Assembly (NCBI GenBank): GCA_029781795.1
Contig: JAKOWB010000131.1
Coordinates: forward strand, 1 to 47,166
DNA length: 47,166 nt
Direction of reading: 5' to 3'
DNA from: Pseudomonadota bacterium
Lineage (GTDB): Bacteria; Pseudomonadota; Alphaproteobacteria; Kiloniellales; JACOMY01
The position numbers and the translations under genes are program-made. Below the pieces are notes generated by a model. The model worked only from the letters and a program-made list of their open reading frames with translations. It made no database searches and was not told the origin of the DNA. Below are positions 17,993 through 27,152 of the stretch, in pieces (the stretch's first letter is position 1; the number at the start of each line of letters is the position of its first letter).

Positions 17993-18826
17993 ATGCGGCG
18001 ACTTCGATTCGAAGCCGTGCTGCTGGTCGCTCCGGCGATAGTGTTCATCGTCGGCTGCTTTCTGGTACCGCTCGGCCGGTTCCTGGCGCTCTCCTTCATC
18101 GGTGACGAACACACGCCGGCGCCCTTCGCCGAACTCGCCGGCAGCGAAGTCTACCAGCGGGTGTTCCTGGCGACGCTGCTGGTCGCCCTGCTGGTCACCG
18201 TCATCACCGTGCTGCTGGCCTACCCGCTGGCCTATGCGCTCTGCCGGCTGAAGGGCGTCTGGTTCCTGCTGGCGCTCTATGGCGTGCTCTTCCCGCTGTG
18301 GATCTCCACCCTGGTCCGCACCTTTTCCTGGATGCTGCTGCTGGAGAAGAACGGGCCGATCAACCGCACGCTGATCGACCTCGGGTTGACCGACAAGCCT
18401 TTCACCCTGCTGTTCAACGACACGGCGGTGATCATCGGCATGGTGCATGTGCTGCTGCCCTACGCCGTGCTGCCGCTGTACTCGGCGATGAGCCGGATCG
18501 ACCGTCGCCTGCTGCTGGCCAGCGACGGCCTGGGGGCGAGCCCGCTCGCCACCTTCTTGCGCGTCTACCTGCCGCTCTCCCTGCCGGGGCTGATCGGGGG
18601 CGCCGGCTTCGTCTTCCTCTTCGCGCTCGGTTTCTACATCACCCCCGCCATCCTGGGCGGCGCCAACGCCATCACCCTTTCCATGCTGATCGCCGGCTTC
18701 GTCAGCGACCGCCTGGCTTGGCCGCTGGCCGCCGCCGCCTCGCTGCTGCTGCTGGCGGTGGTGCTGGCGCTGCTGGCGGTGGTGGCGCGCCTGGTGCCGC
18801 TGCAGCAGGGGATGATGGCGCGATGA
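17993..18826 (+). CDS. Polyamine-type ABC transporter permease (PotB family)
   Basis: 277 residues with six hydrophobic helices, beginning with EAVLLVAPAIVFIVGCFLVPLGRF. The conserved cytoplasmic EAA loop reads LLASDGLGASPLATFLRVYLPLSLPGLIGG (about 170-200, shown in part). TLVRTFSWMLLLEKNGPIN is typical of PotB-type subunits of spermidine/putrescine and related opine transporters. It forms the inner-membrane channel with the next gene. It is preceded by GGGGAGG and a possible leader peptide, and overlaps the next gene by ATGA. The substrate is not determinable; polyamines, amino acid derivatives and betaines are all moved by this family. Confidence 0.9.
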   Translation: MRRLRFEAVLLVAPAIVFIVGCFLVPLGRFLALSFIGDEHTPAPFAELAGSEVYQRVFLATLLVALLVTVITVLLAYPLAYALCRLKGVWFLLALYGVLFPLWISTLVRTFSWMLLLEKNGPINRTLIDLGLTDKPFTLLFNDTAVIIGMVHVLLPYAVLPLYSAMSRIDRRLLLASDGLGASPLATFLRVYLPLSLPGLIGGAGFVFLFALGFYITPAILGGANAITLSMLIAGFVSDRLAWPLAAAASLLLLAVVLALLAVVARLVPLQQGMMAR

Positions 18827-19619
18827 ACACCGCTCCCCTGCCCGTCCGCATCGCCGCCCATGCCTTCGCCGGCCTGGTGCTGGCCTTCCTGGTGCTGCCG
18901 ATCCTCGCCGTCGTGCCGGCGTCGTTCAACAAGGCCAGCTTCATCTATCTGCCGCCCAAGGCGCTGGCCTGGCGCTGGTACCAGTCCTTCTTCGCCGACA
19001 CCGAGTGGATGACCACGCTGATCAATTCGCTCGAGGTGGCGGTCATGGTGACGCTGCTGTCGGTGGCGCTCGGCACCGCCGCGGCGCTCGGCCTGGAACG
19101 GATCGGCCGCCGCTGGCGCACCCTGCTGGCCGGCCTCTTCATGGCACCGATGATCGTGCCGGTCATCATCACCGGCGTCGCGCTCTACCGCACCGCCATC
19201 GGCCTGCAGCTCAGCGGCACGATCTGGGCCGTGGTGCTCGGCCATACCGTGCTGGCGCTGCCGCTGGTGGTGATCAACGTCGGCATCTCGCTGCGCTCCG
19301 TCGATCCCAACTGGCTGCGTGCGGCAACCGGGCTCGGCGCCAGCCCCTGGACCGTGTTCCGCACGGTGACGCTGCCCAACATCCTGCCGGGGCTGATCGG
19401 CGGTGCGGTCTTCGCCTTCCTGACCTCGTTCGACGAGGTGGTGCTCTCGATCTTCCTCGCTGGCCACCAGGGCAAGACCCTGCCGGTGAAGATGTGGGAG
19501 GCGATCCGCATCGAGCTCACGCCCGAGGCCGCCGTAGCCGCCACCATGATGATCCTGCTCGCGGTCGTCCTCTTCGTCGCCGCGCGCCTGGCCACCCGCA
19601 AAAGCAAGGACGCCCCGCG

Positions 19620-19623
<4 letters not shown>
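18823..19623 (+). CDS. Polyamine-type ABC transporter permease (PotC family)
   Basis: 266 residues. The ATG at 18823 overlaps the preceding stop (ATGA). Six helices begin AFAGLVLAFLVLPILAVVP. PotC landmarks are FNKASFIYLPPKALAWRWYQSFF (about 30-52, in part), the EAA loop WLRAATGLGASPWTVFRTVTLP (residues about 158-180, in part) and TSFDEVVLSIFLAGHQGKTLPV. It is the second channel subunit. The stop overlaps the ATPase start, giving three coupled genes in a row. Confidence 0.92.
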
Positions 19624-20705
<1,082 letters not shown>

Positions 20706-20738
20706 GCCCGGCAATAACCAGAGCAAGGGAGACCCGCA

Positions 20739-21806
20739 ATGCTTCGTCGTGAGTTCCTGTTGGGCACCGCGGGGGCCGGCCTGGCCCTCGCCACCGCTAC
20801 GGCCGGGATGCCGCGCCTGGCGCAGGCCGCGAACCGGCCCTTCACCTTTACCTCGTGGGGCGGCGCCCTCTCCAACGCCGAGAAGGTGGCCTTCATGGAC
20901 CCCTTCGCGGCGCTGAAGGGCATCGAGATCATTAATACCTCGCCGACCGAGACCGCCAAGATCAAGGCGATGGTGGAAGCCAAGAACGTCGAGTGGGACC
21001 TGGTCACCGTCGGTGGCAGCGCGGTCTGGCAGGGCGCCCAGGAAAACTTCGTCGAGCCGCTCGACCTGTCCAAGATCCCGAATGCCAAGAATCTCGATCC
21101 CGGCTGGGTGAACCCCTACGGCATCGCCACCTCGACGGGCGCGACCATCATCGGCTGGTCGCAGAGCGCCTTCCCGGCCGACGCCGGCCCGCAGTCCTGG
21201 GCCGACTTCTGGAACGTGAAGGAGTTCCCCGGCGCCCGCGGCCTCTACAAGAACTTCCTCTACAACTACGAGGCCGCCCTGCTGGCCGCGGGCCTGTCGC
21301 GCGCCGAAATCTATCCGGCCACCCAAGAGAAGCTCGACCTCGCCTTTGGCAAGCTGGCCGAGATCAAGCCGAACGTCACGGTCTGGTGGGGCGCCGGCGC
21401 GCAGCCGCCGCAGCTCCTCTCCAGCGGCGAGCTGGCGATGTGCTCGGTGTGGACCGGCCGCGCTTTGGCCGCCGAGGCCGAGGGCGCCCCGATCTCGCAC
21501 ACCTACAAGGACGGCATCGCCTGGGGCAACTGGTGGGTGATCATCAAGGGCTCGCCCTACGTGGAGCTGGCGCACGAGGCGATGAACTTCGCGATCGGCG
21601 AGGAGCCGCAGACCGCCCTGCTGACGCTGAACTCCTACGGGCCGGTGCTCGAGGCTGCGGCGGCCAAGGCCGACGAGAGGGGCCGTGCCATGATGGTCAT
21701 GTCGCCACAGAACGTGAAGGTCATGGGGGTGATCCTGAACGAGGAGGAGGTCAACAAATACGTCCTCGCCACCCAGGAGCGCTGGAACCAGTTCCTGCTG
21801 GGCTGA
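20739..21806 (+). CDS. Extracellular solute-binding protein of the polyamine-type transporter (PotD-like, Tat signal)
   Basis: 355 residues. LRREFLLGTAGAGLALATATAG at the N-terminus (quoted in part: RREFLLG at 3-9) is a twin-arginine signal, with cleavage likely after AQAA near residue 31. The mature protein is a type II binding protein (SBP_bac_8/PotD family): FTFTSWGGALSNAEKVAF, VEWDLVTVGG, then PQSWADFWNVKEFPGARGLYKN and IAWGNWWVIIKGS. Aromatic-rich segments fit a cation-pi pocket for an amine or quaternary ammonium ligand, though this is inference. It is last in the operon, with AGGGAGA before the ATG and a perfect hairpin after the stop. Confidence 0.92.
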   Translation: MLRREFLLGTAGAGLALATATAGMPRLAQAANRPFTFTSWGGALSNAEKVAFMDPFAALKGIEIINTSPTETAKIKAMVEAKNVEWDLVTVGGSAVWQGAQENFVEPLDLSKIPNAKNLDPGWVNPYGIATSTGATIIGWSQSAFPADAGPQSWADFWNVKEFPGARGLYKNFLYNYEAALLAAGLSRAEIYPATQEKLDLAFGKLAEIKPNVTVWWGAGAQPPQLLSSGELAMCSVWTGRALAAEAEGAPISHTYKDGIAWGNWWVIIKGSPYVELAHEAMNFAIGEEPQTALLTLNSYGPVLEAAAAKADERGRAMMVMSPQNVKVMGVILNEEEVNKYVLATQERWNQFLLG

Positions 21807-21830
21807 TCCGACGCTACGCTCGACCTTGTC

Positions 21831-21852
21831 GGGGGCCCCTTGCGGGGCCCCC
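21831..21852 (+). terminator. Terminator-like perfect hairpin after the binding-protein gene
   Basis: GGGGGCCCC (21831-21839) pairs with GGGGCCCCC (21844-21852) around TTGC. It lies 24 bases past the stop and is followed by GCATTCTTG, a poor T-tract. It separates the transporter from the acyl-CoA synthetase gene 24 bases later. Confidence 0.75.
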
Positions 21853-21875
21853 GCATTCTTGCCCGAGTTCCCGCC

Positions 21876-23945
21876 ATGAGCCACCGCCTCGATCCCCTGC
21901 TCGCTCCGCGCTCCATCGCCCTGGTGGGCGCCACCAACCGGCCGAACGCGCCGGGCCGCGACATGCTGCACACGCTGCGCCGCGGCGGCTTCGACGGCGA
22001 GGCCTGGGCGATCAATCCGAAGTATGCCGAGGTCGAGGGCTATCCCTGCCTGCCCTCCATCGCCGCGATCGGCAAGCCGGTGGACATGGCGATCCTGTCG
22101 GTCGCCAACGCCGGGCTGGAGCGGGCGCTGACCGACGCGGCCAAGGCCGGCACGCGCGCGGCGGTGATCTTCGCATCCGCCGTGCTGCCCGAGGACCCGA
22201 AGCTGGGCGAACGCCTGGCCGCCATCGCACGCGAAGCCGCCATGCCGGTCTGCGGCGTCAACTGCATGGGCTTCTACAACGACGAGTCCGGCGTCTGGGC
22301 CTGCGGCTTCCCCTCGCAGCGCAAGCGCGACCCGGGCCACATCGCCTTCATCGCCCAGTCCGGCTCGGTCTTCGGCTGCATCGCGCACAATGACCCGCGC
22401 TATGCCATCAACCTGGCGGTCAGCCCGGGGTCGGAAACCGTGACCACGGCGGCGGACTACCTGGACTACGCGCTCTCGCGCCCCTCGACCCGGGTGGTCG
22501 GAATGTTCCTCGAATCCGTGCGCGATCCGGAGAATTTCATCGCCGCCCTGGTGCGGGCCGAACGGCAGCGCATCCCCGTGGTGGTGCTGAAGGTCGGCCG
22601 CAGCGAGATCTCCAAGCAGCTGGCGCTGAGCCACACCGGCGCGCTGACCGGCGACGACGCGGCCTTCGACGCGCTCTGCCGGCGCCACGGCGTGATCCGC
22701 GTCAGGTCGATCGACGAGCTGGCGGCGACGCTGCTGCTGCTGTCCAGCGGCCGCCGCGCCGGCCCGGGCGGCCTCGCCACCATGCACGACAGCGGCGGCG
22801 AGCGCGAGCTGCTGGCCGACCTTGCGGTCGACGCCGGCGTGCCCTTCGCCCGCATCAACAGCGCCACGACCGAGCGCCTGCGCGGACTGCTGGAACCGGG
22901 GCTGGAGCCGCACAATCCGCTGGACGCCTGGGGCACCGGCCAGGACTTCGTCAACAACTTCACCGACCTGCTCTCGACGCTCTCGGCCGATCCCGACACC
23001 GCCATCGCCGCGCTCTTCACCGACGCGCGCGACCATTCCTATGTCCACGATGGCTTCGTCGAGAGCGCGCTGCGCACCCACCGCGCCACCGACAAGCCGG
23101 TGGTGATTGCCGTCAACTTCTCCGGCGTGCGCCACGAGCAGCAGGTGCTGCGAGCGAAGGAGGCCGGGGTGCCGCTGCTGGACGGCACGGTGCCGGCGCT
23201 GCAGGCGATCCGTCACGCACTCGACTTCCGCGACCACCGCCCGCAGGCGCCGGGCGCTGACCTGCCCGTCCTGCCGGACGCCTGGCGCCGCCGCCTGGCC
23301 GAGCCGCGCGTGCTGTCGGAGCAGGAGAGCCTGGCGCTGCTCGGCGACTTCGCCCTGCCGGTGGCGCGGAGCCATGCCGCGACCAGCGAGGCCGAGGCGC
23401 TGGACGCCTTCCGCCGGATCGCCGCGCCGGTCGCCATGAAGGCAGCGGCCGAGGGCCTGCACCACAAGTCGGACGCCGGCGGCGTGCTGCTGAACCTGAA
23501 GGACGAGGCCGCCGTGGTGGCGGCCTGGCGCGACCTCTCCGGGCGTCTCGGCCCGCGTGTGCTGCTGCAGGCCATGGCGCCGGCCGGCGCCGAGTTCATC
23601 CTGGGCGCCCGCTTCGATCCGCAGTTCGGCCCCCTGGTGGTGCTGGGCGCCGGCGGCGTGCTGGTCGAGCTGCTGGCCGACAGCGCCGTGGCCCTGGCGC
23701 CGCTGGACGACGTCGCGGCTGGGCAGATGATCGACAGCCTGAAGGCGGCGAAGCTGCTGGCCGGCCTGCGCGGCAAGCCGGCGCTGGACCGTGGCGCCCT
23801 GCAGGCGACGCTGGTTGCCTTCTCCCGCCTCGTCGCCACGCTGGGGCCGCTGGTGGCGGAGATCGACGTGAACCCGCTGATCGTGCACCCGGCCGGCGCC
23901 GTGGCGGTGGATGCCCTGATCGTCCCGGCCGCCGGGAGAGGATAG
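21876..23945 (+). CDS. ADP-forming acyl-CoA synthetase (acetate-CoA ligase family, fused alpha-beta)
   Basis: 689 residues. The N-terminal CoA-binding Rossmann domain is at about 5-135 (APRSIALVGATNRPNAPGRDML) and the succinyl-CoA ligase-like domain at about 145-440. The expected phosphorylated His is His253 in LSHTGALTGDD. A C-terminal ATP-grasp domain starts at about 470 (LSEQESLALLGDF... APVAMKAAAEGLHHKSDAGGVLLNL, in part). The enzyme makes an acyl-CoA from a carboxylate, CoA and ATP with ADP release, or runs in reverse. In this family acetate is only one substrate; aryl, dicarboxylic and betaine acids occur. It is followed after four bases by an acyl-CoA dehydrogenase gene, so an activate-then-oxidise step is likely. 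Start ATG 21876 has no strong ribosome site, and an upstream TTG frame overlaps the hairpin. Confidence 0.9.
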   Translation: MSHRLDPLLAPRSIALVGATNRPNAPGRDMLHTLRRGGFDGEAWAINPKYAEVEGYPCLPSIAAIGKPVDMAILSVANAGLERALTDAAKAGTRAAVIFASAVLPEDPKLGERLAAIAREAAMPVCGVNCMGFYNDESGVWACGFPSQRKRDPGHIAFIAQSGSVFGCIAHNDPRYAINLAVSPGSETVTTAADYLDYALSRPSTRVVGMFLESVRDPENFIAALVRAERQRIPVVVLKVGRSEISKQLALSHTGALTGDDAAFDALCRRHGVIRVRSIDELAATLLLLSSGRRAGPGGLATMHDSGGERELLADLAVDAGVPFARINSATTERLRGLLEPGLEPHNPLDAWGTGQDFVNNFTDLLSTLSADPDTAIAALFTDARDHSYVHDGFVESALRTHRATDKPVVIAVNFSGVRHEQQVLRAKEAGVPLLDGTVPALQAIRHALDFRDHRPQAPGADLPVLPDAWRRRLAEPRVLSEQESLALLGDFALPVARSHAATSEAEALDAFRRIAAPVAMKAAAEGLHHKSDAGGVLLNLKDEAAVVAAWRDLSGRLGPRVLLQAMAPAGAEFILGARFDPQFGPLVVLGAGGVLVELLADSAVALAPLDDVAAGQMIDSLKAAKLLAGLRGKPALDRGALQATLVAFSRLVATLGPLVAEIDVNPLIVHPAGAVAVDALIVPAAGRG

Positions 23946-23949
23946 ACCC

Positions 23950-25116
23950 ATGGACCTGACCCTCAGCCCGCGCGAGCGGGAGCTCAAGGCCCGCGCCAAG
24001 GCCTTCGCCGAGACCTGGCTATTCCCGCAGGAGGAGCGGCTGGAGGACGAGGGCCACTTGCCCGCCGAGCTGCGCGACCGCCTGCGCCGCGCCGTGGTCG
24101 AGGCCGGCTTCAACGCCATCAACCACAAGCCGGAGGTCGGCGGCCAGGGGTTCAGCTTCCTGGAGCAGGCGGTGGTGAACGAGGAACTGGGCAAGGCCAC
24201 CGGCGCGCTCTGGGCCGTGGTCTGGCACCCTGCCCTGCCGCTGAAGGACGGCACGCCGCAGCAGATCGAGCGCTACCTGCGCCCCGCCTGCCTCGGCCAG
24301 CGCCGCGCCTGCTTCGCCATCACCGAGAGGAACGCCGGCAGCGACCCTTCGCTGGTCGAGACGCGGGCGGACTATCGCGACGGCCGCTATTACCTCACCG
24401 GCGAGAAGTGGTTCGTCACCTCGGGCGACGTCTGCGACTTCATCCTGGTGCATGCGCTGGTCGACGGTGACCCGCGGAAGCCCACCGTCTTCATCGTCGA
24501 CAAGGCGCTGCCCGGCGTACGCGAGGGGCGCCATCCCAAGTTCATGCACACCTATGTCTTCGGCCACCCGGAGTTCCACTTCGACCGCGTCGAACTGGGG
24601 CCCGAGCAGGTTCTGGGCGAGGTCGGCCAGGGCTTCGAGCTGACCAAGGACTGGTTCGTCGAGGCGCGCCTGCAGATCGCCGCCAACTGCGTCGGCGGCG
24701 CGACCCGCGCGCTGGAGACGGCGAACGCCTGGGCCGAGAGTCGGATACAGTTCGGCCGGCCGATCCGCGACTTCCAGGCCGTGGAGTTCATGCTGGCCGA
24801 CAGCGCGGTGGAGATCATGGCGGCCAAGTCGCTGCTCTACCGCTGCGCGGCCGAGATCGACGCCGGCCTGGATCGCAAGCTGGTGCATGCCCGCGCCTCG
24901 GCACTGAAGCTGCACTGCTCGGAAATGGCCGGCCGGGTCGCCGACCGCGCCGTGCAGATCCTCGGCGGGCGCGGCTACATGCGCGAGAACCCGGTGGAGC
25001 GGCTCTACCGCGACCTGCGCGTCGACCGCATCTGGGAAGGCACCAGCGAGATCCAGCGCAGCATCGTCGGCGGCCAGATCCGCAAGCGCGGCCTTGGCGT
25101 CTATACCGGCTGGTAG
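23950..25116 (+). CDS. Acyl-CoA dehydrogenase
   Basis: 388 residues, normal length. FAD and substrate motifs are CFAITERNAGSD (about 117-128) and YYLTGEKWFVTSGDVCDF. C-terminal RVADRAVQILGGRGYMRENPVERLYRDLR (read in part) is followed by the catalytic base Glu363 in RIWEGTSEIQRSIVG. It introduces a 2,3-double bond in an acyl-CoA and passes electrons to ETF. With the adjacent synthetase it forms a two-gene activation and oxidation module. The short, non-fatty character and the amine-rich neighbourhood suggest a betainyl-CoA-type or branched substrate, which is inference only. GGGAGAGG precedes the ATG. No terminator is visible in the 167-base gap before the next gene. Confidence 0.93.
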   Translation: MDLTLSPRERELKARAKAFAETWLFPQEERLEDEGHLPAELRDRLRRAVVEAGFNAINHKPEVGGQGFSFLEQAVVNEELGKATGALWAVVWHPALPLKDGTPQQIERYLRPACLGQRRACFAITERNAGSDPSLVETRADYRDGRYYLTGEKWFVTSGDVCDFILVHALVDGDPRKPTVFIVDKALPGVREGRHPKFMHTYVFGHPEFHFDRVELGPEQVLGEVGQGFELTKDWFVEARLQIAANCVGGATRALETANAWAESRIQFGRPIRDFQAVEFMLADSAVEIMAAKSLLYRCAAEIDAGLDRKLVHARASALKLHCSEMAGRVADRAVQILGGRGYMRENPVERLYRDLRVDRIWEGTSEIQRSIVGGQIRKRGLGVYTGW

Positions 25117-25191
25117 ACGAGACTTTTCCAATCGCTTCAAGGGGCTTGCAACCCGCGACGGCGGCGGTGACGCCTCGCGTCTGGAAAATTG

Positions 25192-25230
25192 TTGCACGGT
25201 CGTGCAAGATTTTGTTGGACAAGCGTGCAA
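25192..25230 (+). promoter_or_regulatory. Operator TTGCACG-GT-CGTGCAA with extra half-site, at the promoter of the BetI-type operon
   Basis: TTGCACG (25192-25198) and CGTGCAA (25201-25207) are a perfect 7-bp inverted repeat. Another CGTGCAA lies at 25224-25230, 23 bases on. A possible -35 TTGGAC at 25215-25220 with weak -10 near 25238 places the half-site inside the promoter, as for a repressor. The BetI-like TetR protein encoded in the same operon is the natural candidate. The 167-base gap 25117-25283 holds nothing else clear. Confidence 0.65.
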
Positions 25231-25283
25231 GTTTCTATCGATACTCCCGGCCCAGCGAACAACGAGCCTGGGGAGGCAAAGCG

Positions 25284-26393
25284 ATGAAGGGAGATCTTGC
25301 GAGGACGATCGTGCGCGAGGTGCGCGAGGGCCGGATGAGCCGCCGCCGCCTGCTGCAGGGCATGGCCGCCGCCGGTGTCGCCGTGGTCTCAGTGCCGAGC
25401 ATCGCCGGGCGCGCGTTCGCGGCCGAGCAACTGCTGATCCAGACCTGGTCGGGCTACGACATCGAGCAGATGGCGCCCAGCTACTTCGCCCAGCACGGCA
25501 AGCCGGACTTCAGCCTCATGGGCTCCGACGAGGAGGGCTTCCAGAAGGTCGCCTCGGGCTTCAAGCCGGACCTGACGCACCACACCAGCTTCATGGTCGG
25601 CAAGCTGCGCGATGCCGGCCTCATCATGCCGATCGACACCGGCCGGCTGACCCACTGGAACGACTTCTTCCCCGAGCTGCGGCAGGTGGAGAACGTCGAC
25701 GGCAAGCAGTGGATCGCGCCCTGCAGCTGGGGCAATTCCTCGGTCATCTATCGTCGCGACCTGATCCAGCCCAAGGAGGAGTCCTGGGGCGTGCTGTGGG
25801 ACAAGCATTACGCCGGGCGCCTGGGCATGCGCGACGCGGTCGAGGGCCTGCTGATCGTCGGCGGCCTCTACACCGGCGCAACCGACCCCTGGAACATGAC
25901 CGACGCGGAGATCGACAAGACCCGCGCGGCCCTGCTGGAGCAGAAGCCGCTGGCCCGCTTCTACTGGAGCAGCCAGACCGACATGGAGCAGGCCTTCGCC
26001 ACCGACGAGCTGGTGGCGGCCTATGGCTGGAACGCCTCGGTCGCGCTGCTGCGCAGCCAGGGCATCGACATGGCCATGATGAAGCCGAAGGAAGGCATCA
26101 TCACCTGGACCGACGGGCTGGTGCTCTACAAGGACCACCCGCACGCGCTCGACCTGGCCTACGAGTTCATCAACGCCTACATGTCGCCCGAGGTCGGCAC
26201 CTTCCTGATCAACGACTACGGCTACGGCAGCGGCAACATGAAGGCCTATGACAAGGTCACGGCCGCGCGCCTGGAGGAGCTCGGCATCACCGATCCCGGC
26301 ACGGTGCTCTCGACCTCGCGCTTCCAGAAGCAGATCGATCCCGCCGTGCGGCAGAAGTACCAGGCCGTGTTCGACGAGGTGAAGATCGCCTGA
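25284..26393 (+). CDS. Extracellular solute-binding protein, polyamine-type, Tat-exported
   Basis: 369 residues from the ATG at 25284, which has GGGGAGG seven bases upstream. A long N-region leads to a twin-arginine motif, SRRRLLQGMAAAGVAVVS (from about residue 18), with cleavage near AFAA. The mature protein is PotD-like: LLIQTWSGYDIEQMAPSYF, then DLTHHTSFMVGKLRDAGLIMPID, PCSWGNSSVIYRRD, and FYWSSQTDMEQAFATDELV. Many Trp and Tyr residues sit at the usual ligand positions, consistent with an amine or betaine ligand (inference). It is the first gene of a six-gene operon and is followed by a strong hairpin at 26402-26433. A longer in-frame ORF upstream crosses the operator and lacks a signal, so it is not used. 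Confidence 0.92.
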   Translation: MKGDLARTIVREVREGRMSRRRLLQGMAAAGVAVVSVPSIAGRAFAAEQLLIQTWSGYDIEQMAPSYFAQHGKPDFSLMGSDEEGFQKVASGFKPDLTHHTSFMVGKLRDAGLIMPIDTGRLTHWNDFFPELRQVENVDGKQWIAPCSWGNSSVIYRRDLIQPKEESWGVLWDKHYAGRLGMRDAVEGLLIVGGLYTGATDPWNMTDAEIDKTRAALLEQKPLARFYWSSQTDMEQAFATDELVAAYGWNASVALLRSQGIDMAMMKPKEGIITWTDGLVLYKDHPHALDLAYEFINAYMSPEVGTFLINDYGYGSGNMKAYDKVTAARLEELGITDPGTVLSTSRFQKQIDPAVRQKYQAVFDEVKIA

Positions 26394-26401
26394 GCGGCGC
26401 C

Positions 26402-26433
26402 GGCGGGACGGTGGGCAGGCCCGCCGTCCCGCC
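26402..26433 (+). repeat. Stem-loop between binding-protein and regulator genes
   Basis: GGCGGGACGG (26402-26411) and CCGTCCCGCC (26424-26433) form a perfect 10-bp stem, 12-base loop with partial internal pairing. The 138-base gap also has TCCATG-N4-CATGGA (26461-26476) and GTGGCC-N3-GGCCAC (26494-26508). It probably protects the binding-protein message or partially terminates. Confidence 0.7.
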
Positions 26434-26531
26434 GCGTCCGCCAGGCCGCTCGGCAGGACCTCCATGGCATCATGGATGCGTCGCTTCCCAGGCGTGGCCG
26501 CCGGCCACCTGCCGCAGCCGATGAGGTCGCC

Positions 26532-27152
26532 ATGAAGGTCCGGTCCAGGCCGCGTACCCAGCCCGAGATCCAGGAGTTCCGCCGCAAGGCGCTGATCGAG
26601 GCTACGATCGCCTCGCTCGCCCGGCACGGCGTGGCCAATACCACGGTCAGGATGATCTGCGCCGCGGCCGGAATCTCTTCCGGCCTGCTCGGCCACTACT
26701 ACGAGAGCAAGGACGAGCTTATGGCCGCTGCCTTCCATCACCTCTTCTCCGAGGTGACGCGGAAGGTGCAGCGCCTGCAGGCCCATGCCGGCGACCGGCC
26801 CTACGCGCGACTCAAGGCCATGCCGCCGGCGATCTTCTCGACCAGCGTCTGCAACGCCGCGAACCGCCACGCCTTCCTCGCCTTCTGGCATGAGATCCGC
26901 TTTTCGCGCCCGGTACGCGAGGTGAACCGGCGGCTCTACAGCGACTACACGCAGCGCATGCAGGCGCTGTTCAGCGGCGCGGCCGCCGAGCAGGGCCAGG
27001 CCATCGACAGCGAGAGCGCGGCGATCGGCTACATCGCACTGGTCGACGGCCTCTGGCTGGAGCTTTCGATCGACGACCGCGCGGTGTCGCACGAACGCGC
27101 CATCGCGCTCTGCCTGGCTTACATCGACCGGGCTCTGGGACTGGCGGCATGA
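26532..27152 (+). CDS. TetR-family repressor, BetI-like
   Basis: 206 residues from the ATG at 26532 (GAGG six bases upstream); an in-frame ATG at 26472 would add a basic tail. The TetR helix-turn-helix is at about 18-65 (RRKALIEATIASLARHGVANTTVRMICAAAGISSGLLGHYYESKDEL, read in part). The whole length resembles BetI, including GLLGHYYESKDELMAAAFHHL, RHAFLAFWHEIRFSRPVREV and the C-terminal LVDGLWLELSI. BetI represses choline-to-betaine genes and is relieved by choline. Here no betA or betB is present. Instead the gene lies inside an ABC transporter operon, overlapping the next start by ATGA. It likely senses the imported amine, and the TTGCACG inverted repeat upstream of the operon is its probable site. 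Confidence 0.88.
   Translation: MKVRSRPRTQPEIQEFRRKALIEATIASLARHGVANTTVRMICAAAGISSGLLGHYYESKDELMAAAFHHLFSEVTRKVQRLQAHAGDRPYARLKAMPPAIFSTSVCNAANRHAFLAFWHEIRFSRPVREVNRRLYSDYTQRMQALFSGAAAEQGQAIDSESAAIGYIALVDGLWLELSIDDRAVSHERAIALCLAYIDRALGLAA

Noticed and set aside
26472..26531. Longer N-terminus for the BetI-like regulator
   Set aside because: The extra 20 residues are Arg/Pro-rich and unlike TetR proteins, and the ATG at 26532 has a better spaced ribosome site.
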